Source: an uncultured Pseudorhodobacter sp.
GTDB lineage: Bacteria > Pseudomonadota > Alphaproteobacteria > Rhodobacterales > Rhodobacteraceae
DNA: 15,422 nucleotides
Assembly (NCBI GenBank): GCA_945957495.1
Contig: CAMFLG010000021.1
Span: 1 to 15,422, forward strand
Direction: 5' to 3'
Shown here: piece by piece, positions 1 through 7,176 of the stretch
How the letters are laid out: every line of letters starts with the position of its first letter
Numbering within the stretch: the first letter of the stretch is position 1
Program-made: the position numbers and the translations under genes
The notes under the pieces: generated by a model
What the model saw: the letters and a program-made list of their open reading frames with translations, nothing else
Database searches by the model: none
Told to the model about the DNA's origin: nothing

Positions 1-1127
1 GCCGTTACCCGTCCATCCGCAACCGTCACGTTGAAGCACCCGCAGACGGCGGAAATATCCTGATCAAAGCGTTTGGAAAGCTTGTAGCAGCGCAGGGCAG
101 GCGCCGTTTCAGGCATCGACACCCCGGCGACAAATTCGCCGGGCAGGCGATCCTGCTTGCGATAATCGAGGAAGAAATCCTCCAGTGGCAGGCTGCGCAT
201 CTGGTCGCCGCGGCGCAGATGTAAGCTCGCCCCCAGCGCGATCAGTGCCGGTGGGCCGTCCCCGATGGGCGAGCCGTTGGCGATATTGCCGCCGATGGTG
301 GCGGCGTTGCGCACCTGTTCGCTGGCATAGCGGCGCAGCATTTCGGCAAAGGACGGCATCGCCCCGGCCACCGCCTGCCGCAAGGCGTTGATGGTGACGC
401 CCGCGCCGATGTGCAACTGCCCGCCCTGCCGTTCGATCTGTTGCAGATCGCGGATGCCGTTCAGAAACGCCACCGGGGCCAGATCACGCAGCATCTTCGT
501 CACCCACAGGCCCACATCCGTCGCCCCGGCGATCAGCGTCGCATCGGGGTTCTGCACATACCAGTCGGCCAATTCGTCCGAACTGCTGGGCCGGAACGCG
601 CCAGAAACCTCTGCCGACAAACCCGCCAGCGCCGCCGCATCCGTTGTCATCCACGCGGGCACCGGCTCTTCCTGAACCGCCTCGGCGGCGCGGATGATCG
701 GGGCGTAGCCGGTGCAACGGCACAGATTGCCCGCCAGAACCGTATCATGATCCGTGCGGCCCTGCGCATGTCCCACTGCCATCGACACGACAAAACCGGG
801 CGTGCAAAACCCGCATTGGCTGCCGTGATGATCCACCATCGCCTGCTGCACCGGATGCATTTCTCCGCCGGGGCCCGCGATGCCTTCGACCGTGCGCACG
901 GCTTTGCCCGCCAGTTGCGGCAAGAACAGGATGCAGGCGTTCAGCGCGCGCGACCCGTCTGCATCCGTCACCATCACCGTGCAGGCGCCGCAATCGCCCT
1001 CGTTGCAGCCCTCTTTCGTGCCGCACAGGTTCTTTTCCTCGCGCAGCCAATCCAGAAGAGTCCGCGTCGGGGCTTCACCCGAAACGCGGACCGGCGCTCC
1101 GTTCAACAGAAACGCGATTTCGGTCAT
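1..1127 (-). CDS. xdhA: Xanthine dehydrogenase small subunit XdhA, 5' part only (runs off left edge)
   Basis: The reading frame opens at an ATG (1127-1125) and stays open to base 1, giving 375 residues. It encodes the [2Fe-2S]/FAD subunit of xanthine dehydrogenase, which passes electrons from the molybdenum subunit XdhB to NAD+ during oxidation of hypoxanthine and xanthine to urate in the cytoplasm. Residues 1-80 are a plant-ferredoxin-like domain with the cluster ligands C41, C46, C49 (CNEGDCGACT) and C65. Residues 85-150 are the second [2Fe-2S] domain (QCGFCTPG at 104-111, NLCRCTG at 134-140). From about 180 the FAD domain begins, with IAGATDVGLWV (199-209) and IGGNIANGSPIGDGPPA (278-294), the latter very close to my recollection of Rhodobacter capsulatus XdhA. 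The family is usually about 460-490 residues, so roughly 90-110 residues plus xdhB and xdhC should lie to the left. An AGGAA Shine-Dalgarno lies about 7 nt before the ATG. Confidence 0.93.
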   Translation of the reverse strand, partial: MTEIAFLLNGAPVRVSGEAPTRTLLDWLREEKNLCGTKEGCNEGDCGACTVMVTDADGSRALNACILFLPQLAGKAVRTVEGIAGPGGEMHPVQQAMVDHHGSQCGFCTPGFVVSMAVGHAQGRTDHDTVLAGNLCRCTGYAPIIRAAEAVQEEPVPAWMTTDAAALAGLSAEVSGAFRPSSSDELADWYVQNPDATLIAGATDVGLWVTKMLRDLAPVAFLNGIRDLQQIERQGGQLHIGAGVTINALRQAVAGAMPSFAEMLRRYASEQVRNAATIGGNIANGSPIGDGPPALIALGASLHLRRGDQMRSLPLEDFFLDYRKQDRLPGEFVAGVSMPETAPALRCYKLSKRFDQDISAVCGCFNVTVADGRVT

Positions 1128-1252
1128 GTCTTGTTCCTGCCGCGGTCTTCCCCGTTCACGTCTTTGCGCAGGCCCGCCCGATGCGGCGTAAAGCGGCCCT
1201 TCGCCCAAGATGTCGCCTCTTGGTCTTTGCCAATCAAGCCCGCGCGCGGGGA

Positions 1253-1309
1253 TTCTGGCAAGCATTACCTTTCGGTTCTTCAAGGAAGCAGTTTCGCGCT
1301 TTGCCAGAA
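1253..1309. repeat. 9-bp perfect inverted repeat in the xdhA-dnaE divergent region
   Basis: TTCTGGCAA (1253-1261) and its exact reverse complement TTGCCAGAA (1301-1309) flank a 39-nt spacer. With a single bulged T (1300), two further GC pairs extend the stem inwards. A third half-site-like copy, CTTTGCCA, occurs at 1225-1232 and recurs at 1299-1306 inside the right arm. The repeat lies 49-105 nt upstream of the dnaE start and 126-182 nt upstream of the xdhA start. It could therefore be a hairpin in the dnaE leader or a split binding site for a regulator of either gene. No clear -35/-10 pair stood out in this 230-bp region. Function is not known. Confidence 0.35.
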
Positions 1310-1357
1310 AAAGCCGCGGCCCTTTCGCAAGCCCGGCCACTTCGCTAGGGTCGGGGC

Positions 1358-4300
1358 ATGAGCAATGCCCCCCGATTCATTCACCTGCGCGTCCATACAG
1401 AGCATTCGCTGCTGGAAGGCGCCGTACCCGTCAAGCAACTGGTCAAGCTGTGCCTCAAGCAAGAGATGCCTGCGGTTGCCGTGACCGACACCAACAACAT
1501 GTTTGCGGCGCTGGAATTTTCGGTAAATGCCAAGGATTCCGGGGTGCAACCGATTGTCGGTTGTCAGGTTTCGCTGGATTACGACGTGGCCGCCCCCGGG
1601 GAAAAGCCGCGCGCCCCCGCACCCGTGGTTCTGCTGGCGCAGAACGAAGCGGGCTATATGAACCTGATGAAGCTGAACTCTTGTCTTTACATCGACAAGG
1701 GCGGTGCGCTGCCGCAGGTGACGATCGAGGATCTGGAACGCCACTCTGCCGGATTGATCTGCCTGACCGGCGGCGCGGATGGCCCTTTGGGCCGCTTGCT
1801 GCAGGCGGGGCAAATGCCCAAAACCCGGGCGCTTTTGCAACGGCTGATCGCGGCCTATCCGGACAGGCTTTATGTCGAACTGCAACGCCACCCCGGCGAG
1901 GGCGGCCGTCTGACCGAATCAGAGGCCGCAACCGAACGCCCCTTCATCGAACTGGCTTACGAGCTGGACCTGCCGCTTGTGGCCACCAACGATGTCTATT
2001 TCCCGAAAACCGATATGTATGAGGCGCATGATGCGCTGATCTGCATTGCCGAGGGCGCCTATGTTGACCAACAACAGCCCCGCCGCCGCCTGACGCCGCA
2101 GCACTATTTCAAGACAGAGGCGGAAATGGCGACGCTGTTCGCCGATCTGCCAGAGGCGATTGAAAACACCGTCGAAATCGCCTGCCGCTGCGCCTTTGCC
2201 GCCTATAAACGCAAACCCATCCTGCCGAAATTCGCCGATGACGAGGTGCAGGAGTTGCGCCGTCAGGCCAATGAAGGCCTGGCACGCCGCCTTGCCATCA
2301 TCCCCCATGCCGTGACGCCCGAGGAGTATCAGGCGCGGCTGGATTTCGAACTGGGCATCATCGAAAAGATGGGCTTTCCCGGCTATTTCCTGATCGTGGC
2401 CGATTTCATCAAATGGGCCAAGGATCAGAATATTCCGGTTGGGCCGGGCCGGGGCTCGGGGGCAGGGTCACTGGTCGCCTATGCGTTGACCATCACCGAT
2501 CTGGACCCGCTGCGCTATGCGTTGCTGTTCGAACGCTTTCTGAACCCCGAACGGGTGTCGATGCCCGACTTTGATATCGACTTCTGCATGGACCGCCGCG
2601 AAGAGGTGATCCAGTACGTTCAGCGCAAATATGGCCGCGACAAGGTGGGCCAGATCATCACCTTTGGCGCGCTTCTGTCCAAAGCCGCTGTGCGTGACGT
2701 GGGCCGGGTGCTGCAGATGTCTTACGGGCAGGTGGACCGCCTGTCCAAGATGATCCCGGTTGAAGGCGTCAAACCCGTCAGCATCACCAAGGCCTTGGCC
2801 GATGAACCCCGCCTGCGCGAGGCGGCAAAGGAAGAGGTTGTCGCACGCCTGCTGAACTACGGCGCGCAGATCGAAGGGCTGTATCGCAACGCCTCGACCC
2901 ACGCCGCCGGGGTGGTGATCGGGGATCGTCCGTTGGATCAACTGGTGCCCCTATATCAAGACCCGCGTTCAGACATGCCCGCCACCCAATTCAATATGAA
3001 ATGGGTCGAGGCGGCCGGCCTTGTGAAGTTCGACTTTCTGGGTCTGAAAACCCTGACGGTGATCCAAAGCGCGCTGGATCTGTTGAAACTGCGCGGCATT
3101 GATCTGGACATCAGCCTGATCCCGCTGGACGACAAAGCCACCTATGATCTTTACGCCGCCGCCAAGACCGTCGCGGTGTTTCAGGTGGAATCCAGCGGCA
3201 TGATGGACGCCCTGCGCCGGATGAAGCCTACCTGCATCGAGGATATCGTGGCCCTTGTGGCGCTTTACCGCCCCGGCCCGATGGAAAACATTCCAACCTA
3301 TTGCGAGGTGAAGAACGGCCTGAAGGATCTGGAATCGATCCACCCGACGATTGATCACATTCTGGCCGAAACCCAGGGCATCATCGTTTATCAGGAACAG
3401 GTGATGCAGATTGCGCAGGTCATGGCGGGCTACAGCCTTGGCGGCGCTGACCTTCTGCGCCGCGCCATGGGCAAGAAGATCGCCGAGGAAATGGCCAAGG
3501 AGCGCCCGAAATTCGTCGAAGGCGCCAAGGCCACCCACAACGTCGATGCGAAAAAGGCCGGTGAAGTCTTTGACCTGCTGGAGAAATTCGCCAACTACGG
3601 CTTCAACAAATCCCACGCCGCCGCCTATGCCGTCGTCAGCTATCAGACCGGATACCTCAAGGCGAATTACCCGGTCGAATTCATGGCCGGGGTGATGAAC
3701 TGCGATATCCACCTGACCGATAAGCTGGCCATCTACAAGCGCGAGGTCAGCAAGCTGGGCATCAAGACGGTCGCGCCCTGCATCAACGCGTCGCTGGCCA
3801 CCTTCACCGTGCGCGATGGCGCGGTGGTCTATGCGCTGGGCGCGCTGAAGAATGTCGGTGTCGATGCGATGCAGATGATCGTGCGCGCCCGCAAAACCGA
3901 AACCGGCGAAAAGCCCTTTGCCACCCTGTTCGATTTCGCCCGCCGCGTCGATCTGAAACGGGTCGGCAAACGCCCGCTGGAAATGCTGGCCCGCGCCGGG
4001 GCTTTCGACACGCTCGACCCAAACCGCGCCCGCGTGTTCGAGGCGCTGGATGCACTGGTCGCCTATTCTGCGGCGATCCACGACGCGAAATCCTCCAATC
4101 AGGTCAGCCTGTTCGGCGAGGCCGGCGCCGATCTGCCCGAACCACGCATCCGCTACCGCGACGATTGGCTGCCCGTCGAACGGCTGACGCAGGAACACAT
4201 GGCCATCGGCTTCTATCTGTCCGGCCATCCGCTTGACGATTATATGTCGGCGCTGAAACGCCGCGAGGTGAAAACCCTGACGGAGATCACCGCGCTGGCC

Positions 4301-4801
4301 GAACGCGGCCCGCTGATCGCCAAGATTGCCGGTTCCGTCGCCTCGAAACAGGAACGCAAATCCGCCAAGGGCAATCGCTTTGCCTTTGCGCAACTGTCCG
4401 ATCCGACCGGGCTTTACGAGGTCACGCTGTTCTCTGACGTGCTGGAGGCCGCGCGCGAACTGCTGGAGCCGGGCACCAACGTCGTCCTCACCGTCAAGGC
4501 CGAACTGGAGGGTGACACACTGAAGCTGCTGGCAAATGCCGTGCAGCCGATTGATCAGGTGGCCGATGCCGCAGGGGCACAGGCCCTGCGCATTCACCTG
4601 AACCGGGTTGAGGCCGTGCCCTCAATCGCCAACCTTCTGGCCAAGCTTCAGGGCCGCACCCGCGCCCAGATCACCCTTTGCGTGCCCGATGATCAGGGCC
4701 GCGAGATTGATCTGACCCTGCCCGACGCCTATCCGATCACGCCGCAGGTCAAAGGCGCGATCAAGGCGATGCAGGGTGTGGTGATGCTGGAAGACCTGTA
4801 G
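1358..4801 (+). CDS. dnaE: DNA polymerase III alpha subunit (replicative, DnaE1 type)
   Basis: This 1147-residue protein is the catalytic subunit of the chromosomal replicase (E. coli DnaE is 1160). Order of parts: N-terminal PHP domain from residue 5 (HLRVHTEHSLLEG, 9-21); palm with GPGRGSGAGSLVAYALTITD near 366-385; catalytic aspartates D404 and D406 in MPDFDIDF; and D559 in KFDFLGL, matching E. coli D401, D403 and D555. The finger region includes YRPGPMENIP, and a helix-hairpin-helix region lies near 820-870. The internal beta-clamp motif QVSLF sits at 915-919 (E. coli QADMF at 920-924). An OB fold follows near 975-1065 (GSVASKQERKSAKGNRFAF). The PHP motif has R11 where active PHP exonucleases carry a metal-binding histidine, as in E. 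coli, so proofreading is probably by DnaQ in trans. Clamp motif and length favour DnaE1 over the shorter error-prone DnaE2/ImuC. The ATG has a GGGTCGGGG-rich weak Shine-Dalgarno. No intein or frameshift was seen. Confidence 0.96.
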   Translation: MSNAPRFIHLRVHTEHSLLEGAVPVKQLVKLCLKQEMPAVAVTDTNNMFAALEFSVNAKDSGVQPIVGCQVSLDYDVAAPGEKPRAPAPVVLLAQNEAGYMNLMKLNSCLYIDKGGALPQVTIEDLERHSAGLICLTGGADGPLGRLLQAGQMPKTRALLQRLIAAYPDRLYVELQRHPGEGGRLTESEAATERPFIELAYELDLPLVATNDVYFPKTDMYEAHDALICIAEGAYVDQQQPRRRLTPQHYFKTEAEMATLFADLPEAIENTVEIACRCAFAAYKRKPILPKFADDEVQELRRQANEGLARRLAIIPHAVTPEEYQARLDFELGIIEKMGFPGYFLIVADFIKWAKDQNIPVGPGRGSGAGSLVAYALTITDLDPLRYALLFERFLNPERVSMPDFDIDFCMDRREEVIQYVQRKYGRDKVGQIITFGALLSKAAVRDVGRVLQMSYGQVDRLSKMIPVEGVKPVSITKALADEPRLREAAKEEVVARLLNYGAQIEGLYRNASTHAAGVVIGDRPLDQLVPLYQDPRSDMPATQFNMKWVEAAGLVKFDFLGLKTLTVIQSALDLLKLRGIDLDISLIPLDDKATYDLYAAAKTVAVFQVESSGMMDALRRMKPTCIEDIVALVALYRPGPMENIPTYCEVKNGLKDLESIHPTIDHILAETQGIIVYQEQVMQIAQVMAGYSLGGADLLRRAMGKKIAEEMAKERPKFVEGAKATHNVDAKKAGEVFDLLEKFANYGFNKSHAAAYAVVSYQTGYLKANYPVEFMAGVMNCDIHLTDKLAIYKREVSKLGIKTVAPCINASLATFTVRDGAVVYALGALKNVGVDAMQMIVRARKTETGEKPFATLFDFARRVDLKRVGKRPLEMLARAGAFDTLDPNRARVFEALDALVAYSAAIHDAKSSNQVSLFGEAGADLPEPRIRYRDDWLPVERLTQEHMAIGFYLSGHPLDDYMSALKRREVKTLTEITALAERGPLIAKIAGSVASKQERKSAKGNRFAFAQLSDPTGLYEVTLFSDVLEAARELLEPGTNVVLTVKAELEGDTLKLLANAVQPIDQVADAAGAQALRIHLNRVEAVPSIANLLAKLQGRTRAQITLCVPDDQGREIDLTLPDAYPITPQVKGAIKAMQGVVMLEDL

Positions 4802-4819
4802 GGTCGGGGGAAGGGGGAA

Positions 4820-6379
4820 ATGCTCCACGCCCTGCTTGTGTTTCTGGTCTGGACTATAGCCCTTTCCGCCGCCGCCATCGTCATCGCGCGCTGGGCCTTT
4901 CCGCTGCCATCGCTGAAAGGCCGCCGCGCCAGCCAATCCATCCCGCTTAGCCCCGAAACCGATCTGGGGCAGGCGGTGATCGGCTATATGGCCGCCAACC
5001 CGCCGGGCCTGTCCGGCATCCTGCCGCTGGTGAAGGGGACAGAGGCCTTCGCCGCCCGCATCCTGCTGGCCCGCATCGCCCAGCATTCCATCGACGCCCG
5101 CTATTACATCTGGCAAAAGGATCAAACCGGCCTGCCGCTGCTGGATGAGTTGCGCGCCGCAGCCGCCCGCGGCGTGCGCGTCCGCCTGCTGGTGGATGAC
5201 AACGGCACATGGGAGCTGGACCCGGAACTTGCCATGCTGAACGCCCTGCCGAATTTCGAGGTGCGGGTGTTCAACCCGTTCACGCTGCGCCATCCGCGCT
5301 GGCTGTGCTATTTCTTCGACTTCTCGCGGCTGAACCGGCGCATGCACAACAAAAGCTTCTGCATCGACGGCGCCGCCACCATCATCGGCGGCCGCAACAT
5401 CGGCGACATCTACTTCGCCCGTGACGTGCACAAACAGTATTTCGATTTCGATCTGCTTGCAGTCGGCCCCATCGTTGCCGACGGCGCCCGCGATTTTGAT
5501 GCCTACTGGAACAGCGACTCGTCCTATCCGCATGAACGGCTGGTCACGCCGACCCCCGGCTATGACGCCACCTTCGCCGCCGTGGTCGAGGCGATGACCA
5601 CCGGCGATGAGGCCGAGGATTATGCCGATGCCCTGCTGGAAACCAAGCTGGTCAGCGATCTTGCCGATGACAAGCTGGATCTGGAATGGGTGCCCGTCAC
5701 CCTGCACAGCGACCCGCCGGAAAAGGGTCTGCGCTTTCTGCCCGCCCGCCGCATGATGATTGCCGACCTGACGCGGATATTTGCCGGGGTGCAGGACAGT
5801 CTGGATGTGGTGTCGGCCTATTTCGTCCCCGGCCGGCGCGGCACGCGGATGCTGGTGCGTCTGGCCAAGGCCGGGCGCCGGGTGCGGGTGATGACCAATT
5901 CGCTGGAGGCGACGGATGTGCTGCCGGTGCATGCCTCCTACGTCAAATATCGCAAGCCCTTGCTGAAAGGCGGGGTGGAACTGTTCGAACTCAAGGCCGC
6001 GCAATCGGAAACCGAAAAAGACCTTCTGGGCATCCTGGGCGAATCCGCCGCCGCCCTGCATGCCAAAAGCTTTGTGATGGATCATGACCGGGTGTTCGTC
6101 GGCTCGTTCAACTTCGATCCGCGCTCTGTCGCGCTGAATTGCGAAATGGGCTTTCTGGTGCAAAGCCCGCGCTTGGTGGAATTTCTGGACGCGGTGTTTG
6201 ACCGCAAATCGGTGCAGGCGGCGTGGTCGGTGGAACTGGGCCAAGGCCGAGAGTTGCAATGGCGTGGCGTCGATGCATCGGGTGCCGAGATAGAGACAGA
6301 GGATGAACCCGGCAGTACCTGGAAAGACCGCGCCGCCATCGCCATCATCTCGCGCCTGCCGGTGGAATGGCTGATGTAG
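4820..6379 (+). CDS. Phospholipase D / cardiolipin synthase-like protein (ClsC-type, two HKD motifs)
   Basis: This is a 519-residue member of the phospholipase D superfamily. Residues 2-26 form one hydrophobic membrane anchor (LLVFLVWTIALSAAAIVIA). Two HKD active-site motifs follow: HNKSFCID (H176, K178, D183), then IIGGRNIGDIYF; and HAKSFVMD (H414, K416, D421), then VGSFNFDPRSVALNCEMG. Flanking blocks ARYYIWQKDQTG and GVRVRLLVDDN resemble E. coli ClsC (YmdC), which joins phosphatidylglycerol and phosphatidylethanolamine to make cardiolipin at the inner membrane. That activity is inferred here, since HKD proteins also include phosphatidyltransferases and hydrolases with other substrates. No YmdB-like partner is adjacent. 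The start has a strong AAGGGGGAA Shine-Dalgarno directly before the ATG and lies 18 bp after the dnaE stop, so the two genes are probably co-transcribed. Both catalytic motifs are intact. Confidence 0.85.
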   Translation: MLHALLVFLVWTIALSAAAIVIARWAFPLPSLKGRRASQSIPLSPETDLGQAVIGYMAANPPGLSGILPLVKGTEAFAARILLARIAQHSIDARYYIWQKDQTGLPLLDELRAAAARGVRVRLLVDDNGTWELDPELAMLNALPNFEVRVFNPFTLRHPRWLCYFFDFSRLNRRMHNKSFCIDGAATIIGGRNIGDIYFARDVHKQYFDFDLLAVGPIVADGARDFDAYWNSDSSYPHERLVTPTPGYDATFAAVVEAMTTGDEAEDYADALLETKLVSDLADDKLDLEWVPVTLHSDPPEKGLRFLPARRMMIADLTRIFAGVQDSLDVVSAYFVPGRRGTRMLVRLAKAGRRVRVMTNSLEATDVLPVHASYVKYRKPLLKGGVELFELKAAQSETEKDLLGILGESAAALHAKSFVMDHDRVFVGSFNFDPRSVALNCEMGFLVQSPRLVEFLDAVFDRKSVQAAWSVELGQGRELQWRGVDASGAEIETEDEPGSTWKDRAAIAIISRLPVEWLM

Positions 6380-6438
6380 CCGCATCCCAGCCCCCTGCGC
6401 CGCCAAACCTGAAAGCCAACCCCAACCGCCCTTCGCCT

Positions 6439-6462
6439 CCCTCCCCCCTCTGTGGGGGAGGG
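6439..6462. repeat. GC-rich palindromic intergenic element, possible terminator between convergent genes
   Basis: CCCTCCCCC (6439-6447) and GGGGGAGGG (6454-6462) form a perfect 9-bp stem with a 6-nt loop, 60 bp after the stop of the PLD-like gene. There is no T tract on either strand, so it is not a classical intrinsic terminator, though a stem this stable could stop or protect transcripts from both sides. The C-rich/G-rich block with its GGTGAGGGGGG tail resembles dispersed intergenic palindromes common in alphaproteobacterial genomes. Only one copy is present in this window, so the dispersed status is inferred. The rest of the 269-bp gap (6380-6648) holds nothing else I can support beyond a 23-codon ORF of doubtful reality. 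Confidence 0.45.
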
Positions 6463-6648
6463 CTGGTGAGGGGGGCTGCGATCTGGGACGCCAGCGCGCC
6501 TTGCCTTGTCCCCGCTCGGGACGCCCATGATATTCCATCCGTATCAATGGCTTGGTAGGGACTTTAGGGATTTGTTAACCATGGCCTTCACAGCATTTGC
6601 CGGTGTGCGCCCAAAGGCCCGCTTTCAGGCGCAATCCTTGCGCGCGCC

Positions 6649-7092
6649 CTAACCCAGCTGCCGCAATATCTGCGCCAAGGCGGTGGGGTCTTGCGGTGCC
6701 ATTTCCGCATTCAGCTTGCCATGTTCGGCGCGCCACAGCGGCACCGCCTGCGCCACCAGAACGCGCCCGGCATCGGTCAGGGCGGGCCTGCGCACCCGCG
6801 CATCCGCCTCGTCCGGCATCAGGGCCACCAGCCCGCGTTTTTCCAGCGTTTTCACCGCCGCCGTCACGGTGGTAGAATCCATCGCCAGAAAATCGGCCAA
6901 TTCGCCCAGACGTGGTTTCCATTGCCCGCTGAGCGCCACCAGCATGGAAAACTGCCCATTGGTCAGACCCAGGGGCGCGAACAGCCGGTCAAACCGCCGC
7001 GCCAACAGCCGCGCCGCGCGCTGTGTCGCCAAACACAGGCACTGATCGCGAATTTCTCGCACGGTTGAAATCGGCAGGCTTGCTTGGTTCAT
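6649..7092 (-). CDS. MarR-family winged-helix transcriptional regulator
   Basis: The 147-residue protein has the usual MarR length and layout: an N-terminal dimerisation helix (10-40), GLTNGQFSMLVAL (42-54), a DNA-recognition helix-turn-helix (about 61-88, RLGELADFLAMDSTTVTAAV), a wing with DEADARVRRPALTDAGR (94-110), and a C-terminal dimerisation helix. MarR dimers bind palindromes and release DNA when a small ligand binds or a cysteine is oxidised. This gene is divergent from an MFS transporter, the standard arrangement for a local repressor of a transporter, and a perfect 12-bp palindrome starts 5 bp upstream of its ATG. C18 and C20 lie in the first helix. By my alignment C20 falls where OhrR has its reactive cysteine, but the two OhrR tyrosines that support it are F34 and N45 here. 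No good Shine-Dalgarno precedes the ATG. The ligand is unknown. Confidence 0.9.
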   Translation of the reverse strand: MNQASLPISTVREIRDQCLCLATQRAARLLARRFDRLFAPLGLTNGQFSMLVALSGQWKPRLGELADFLAMDSTTVTAAVKTLEKRGLVALMPDEADARVRRPALTDAGRVLVAQAVPLWRAEHGKLNAEMAPQDPTALAQILRQLG

Positions 7093-7097
7093 TTTAT

Positions 7098-7109
7098 ATT
7101 GATATCAAT
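7098..7109. promoter_or_regulatory. Perfect 12-bp palindrome ATTGATATCAAT, candidate MarR operator
   Basis: ATTGATATCAAT is self-complementary over 12 bp, and with one mismatch pair the symmetry extends to 18 bp (7095-7112). It sits in the 84-bp divergent region, 5 bp upstream of the marR ATG and 67 bp upstream of the MFS start. Both the AT-rich palindrome and the position fit MarR-family operators. It also overlaps the candidate -35 of the MFS promoter and the probable start region of marR, so bound repressor could silence both genes. Binding by this MarR is inferred. Confidence 0.6.
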
Positions 7110-7128
7110 CTAAAACAGACGCGACAAT
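7099..7128 (+). promoter_or_regulatory. Candidate sigma-70-type promoter for the MFS gene, overlapping the palindrome
   Basis: TTGATA (7099-7104, 5 of 6 to the -35 consensus) and GACAAT (7123-7128, 4 of 6 to the -10) are separated by 18 bp. The predicted start would fall about 40 nt before the MFS ATG. The -35 lies inside the palindrome, consistent with repression by steric block. Smaller inverted repeats follow: ATGGCC/GGCCAT (7127-7142) and GTGAC/GTCAC (7150-7164). The match is modest and not tested. Confidence 0.3.
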
Positions 7129-7176
7129 GGCCCGGCGGCCATCAGACCTGTGACATGGCGTCACGCAGGGGGGAAC

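Noticed and set aside
411..1361. Long plus-strand open frame opposite xdhA
   Set aside because: It is antisense to clear xanthine dehydrogenase motifs, has no family resemblance, is rich in Arg/His/Pro as expected of a GC-driven shadow, and runs into the dnaE start.
2969..4597. 542-codon minus-strand open frame inside dnaE
   Set aside because: It lies wholly antisense to conserved DnaE sequence. Long antisense frames are expected with GC-biased third positions, and its composition (His, Gln, Gly rich) is typical of a shadow.
4622..6547. 641-codon minus-strand open frame across the end of dnaE and the PLD gene
   Set aside because: It is antisense to two recognised genes including both HKD motifs, with no domain of its own.
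6581..6652. 23-codon plus-strand ORF starting after GTTAACC
   Set aside because: No Shine-Dalgarno, no recognisable sequence, and it overlaps the end of marR on the other strand. The start context is suggestive but not enough to call a gene.
7150..7176. GTG start for the MFS gene nine codons upstream of ATG 7177
   Set aside because: ATG 7177 has an AGGGGGG ribosome site at the right distance. The GTG lies inside a small inverted repeat and lacks one.
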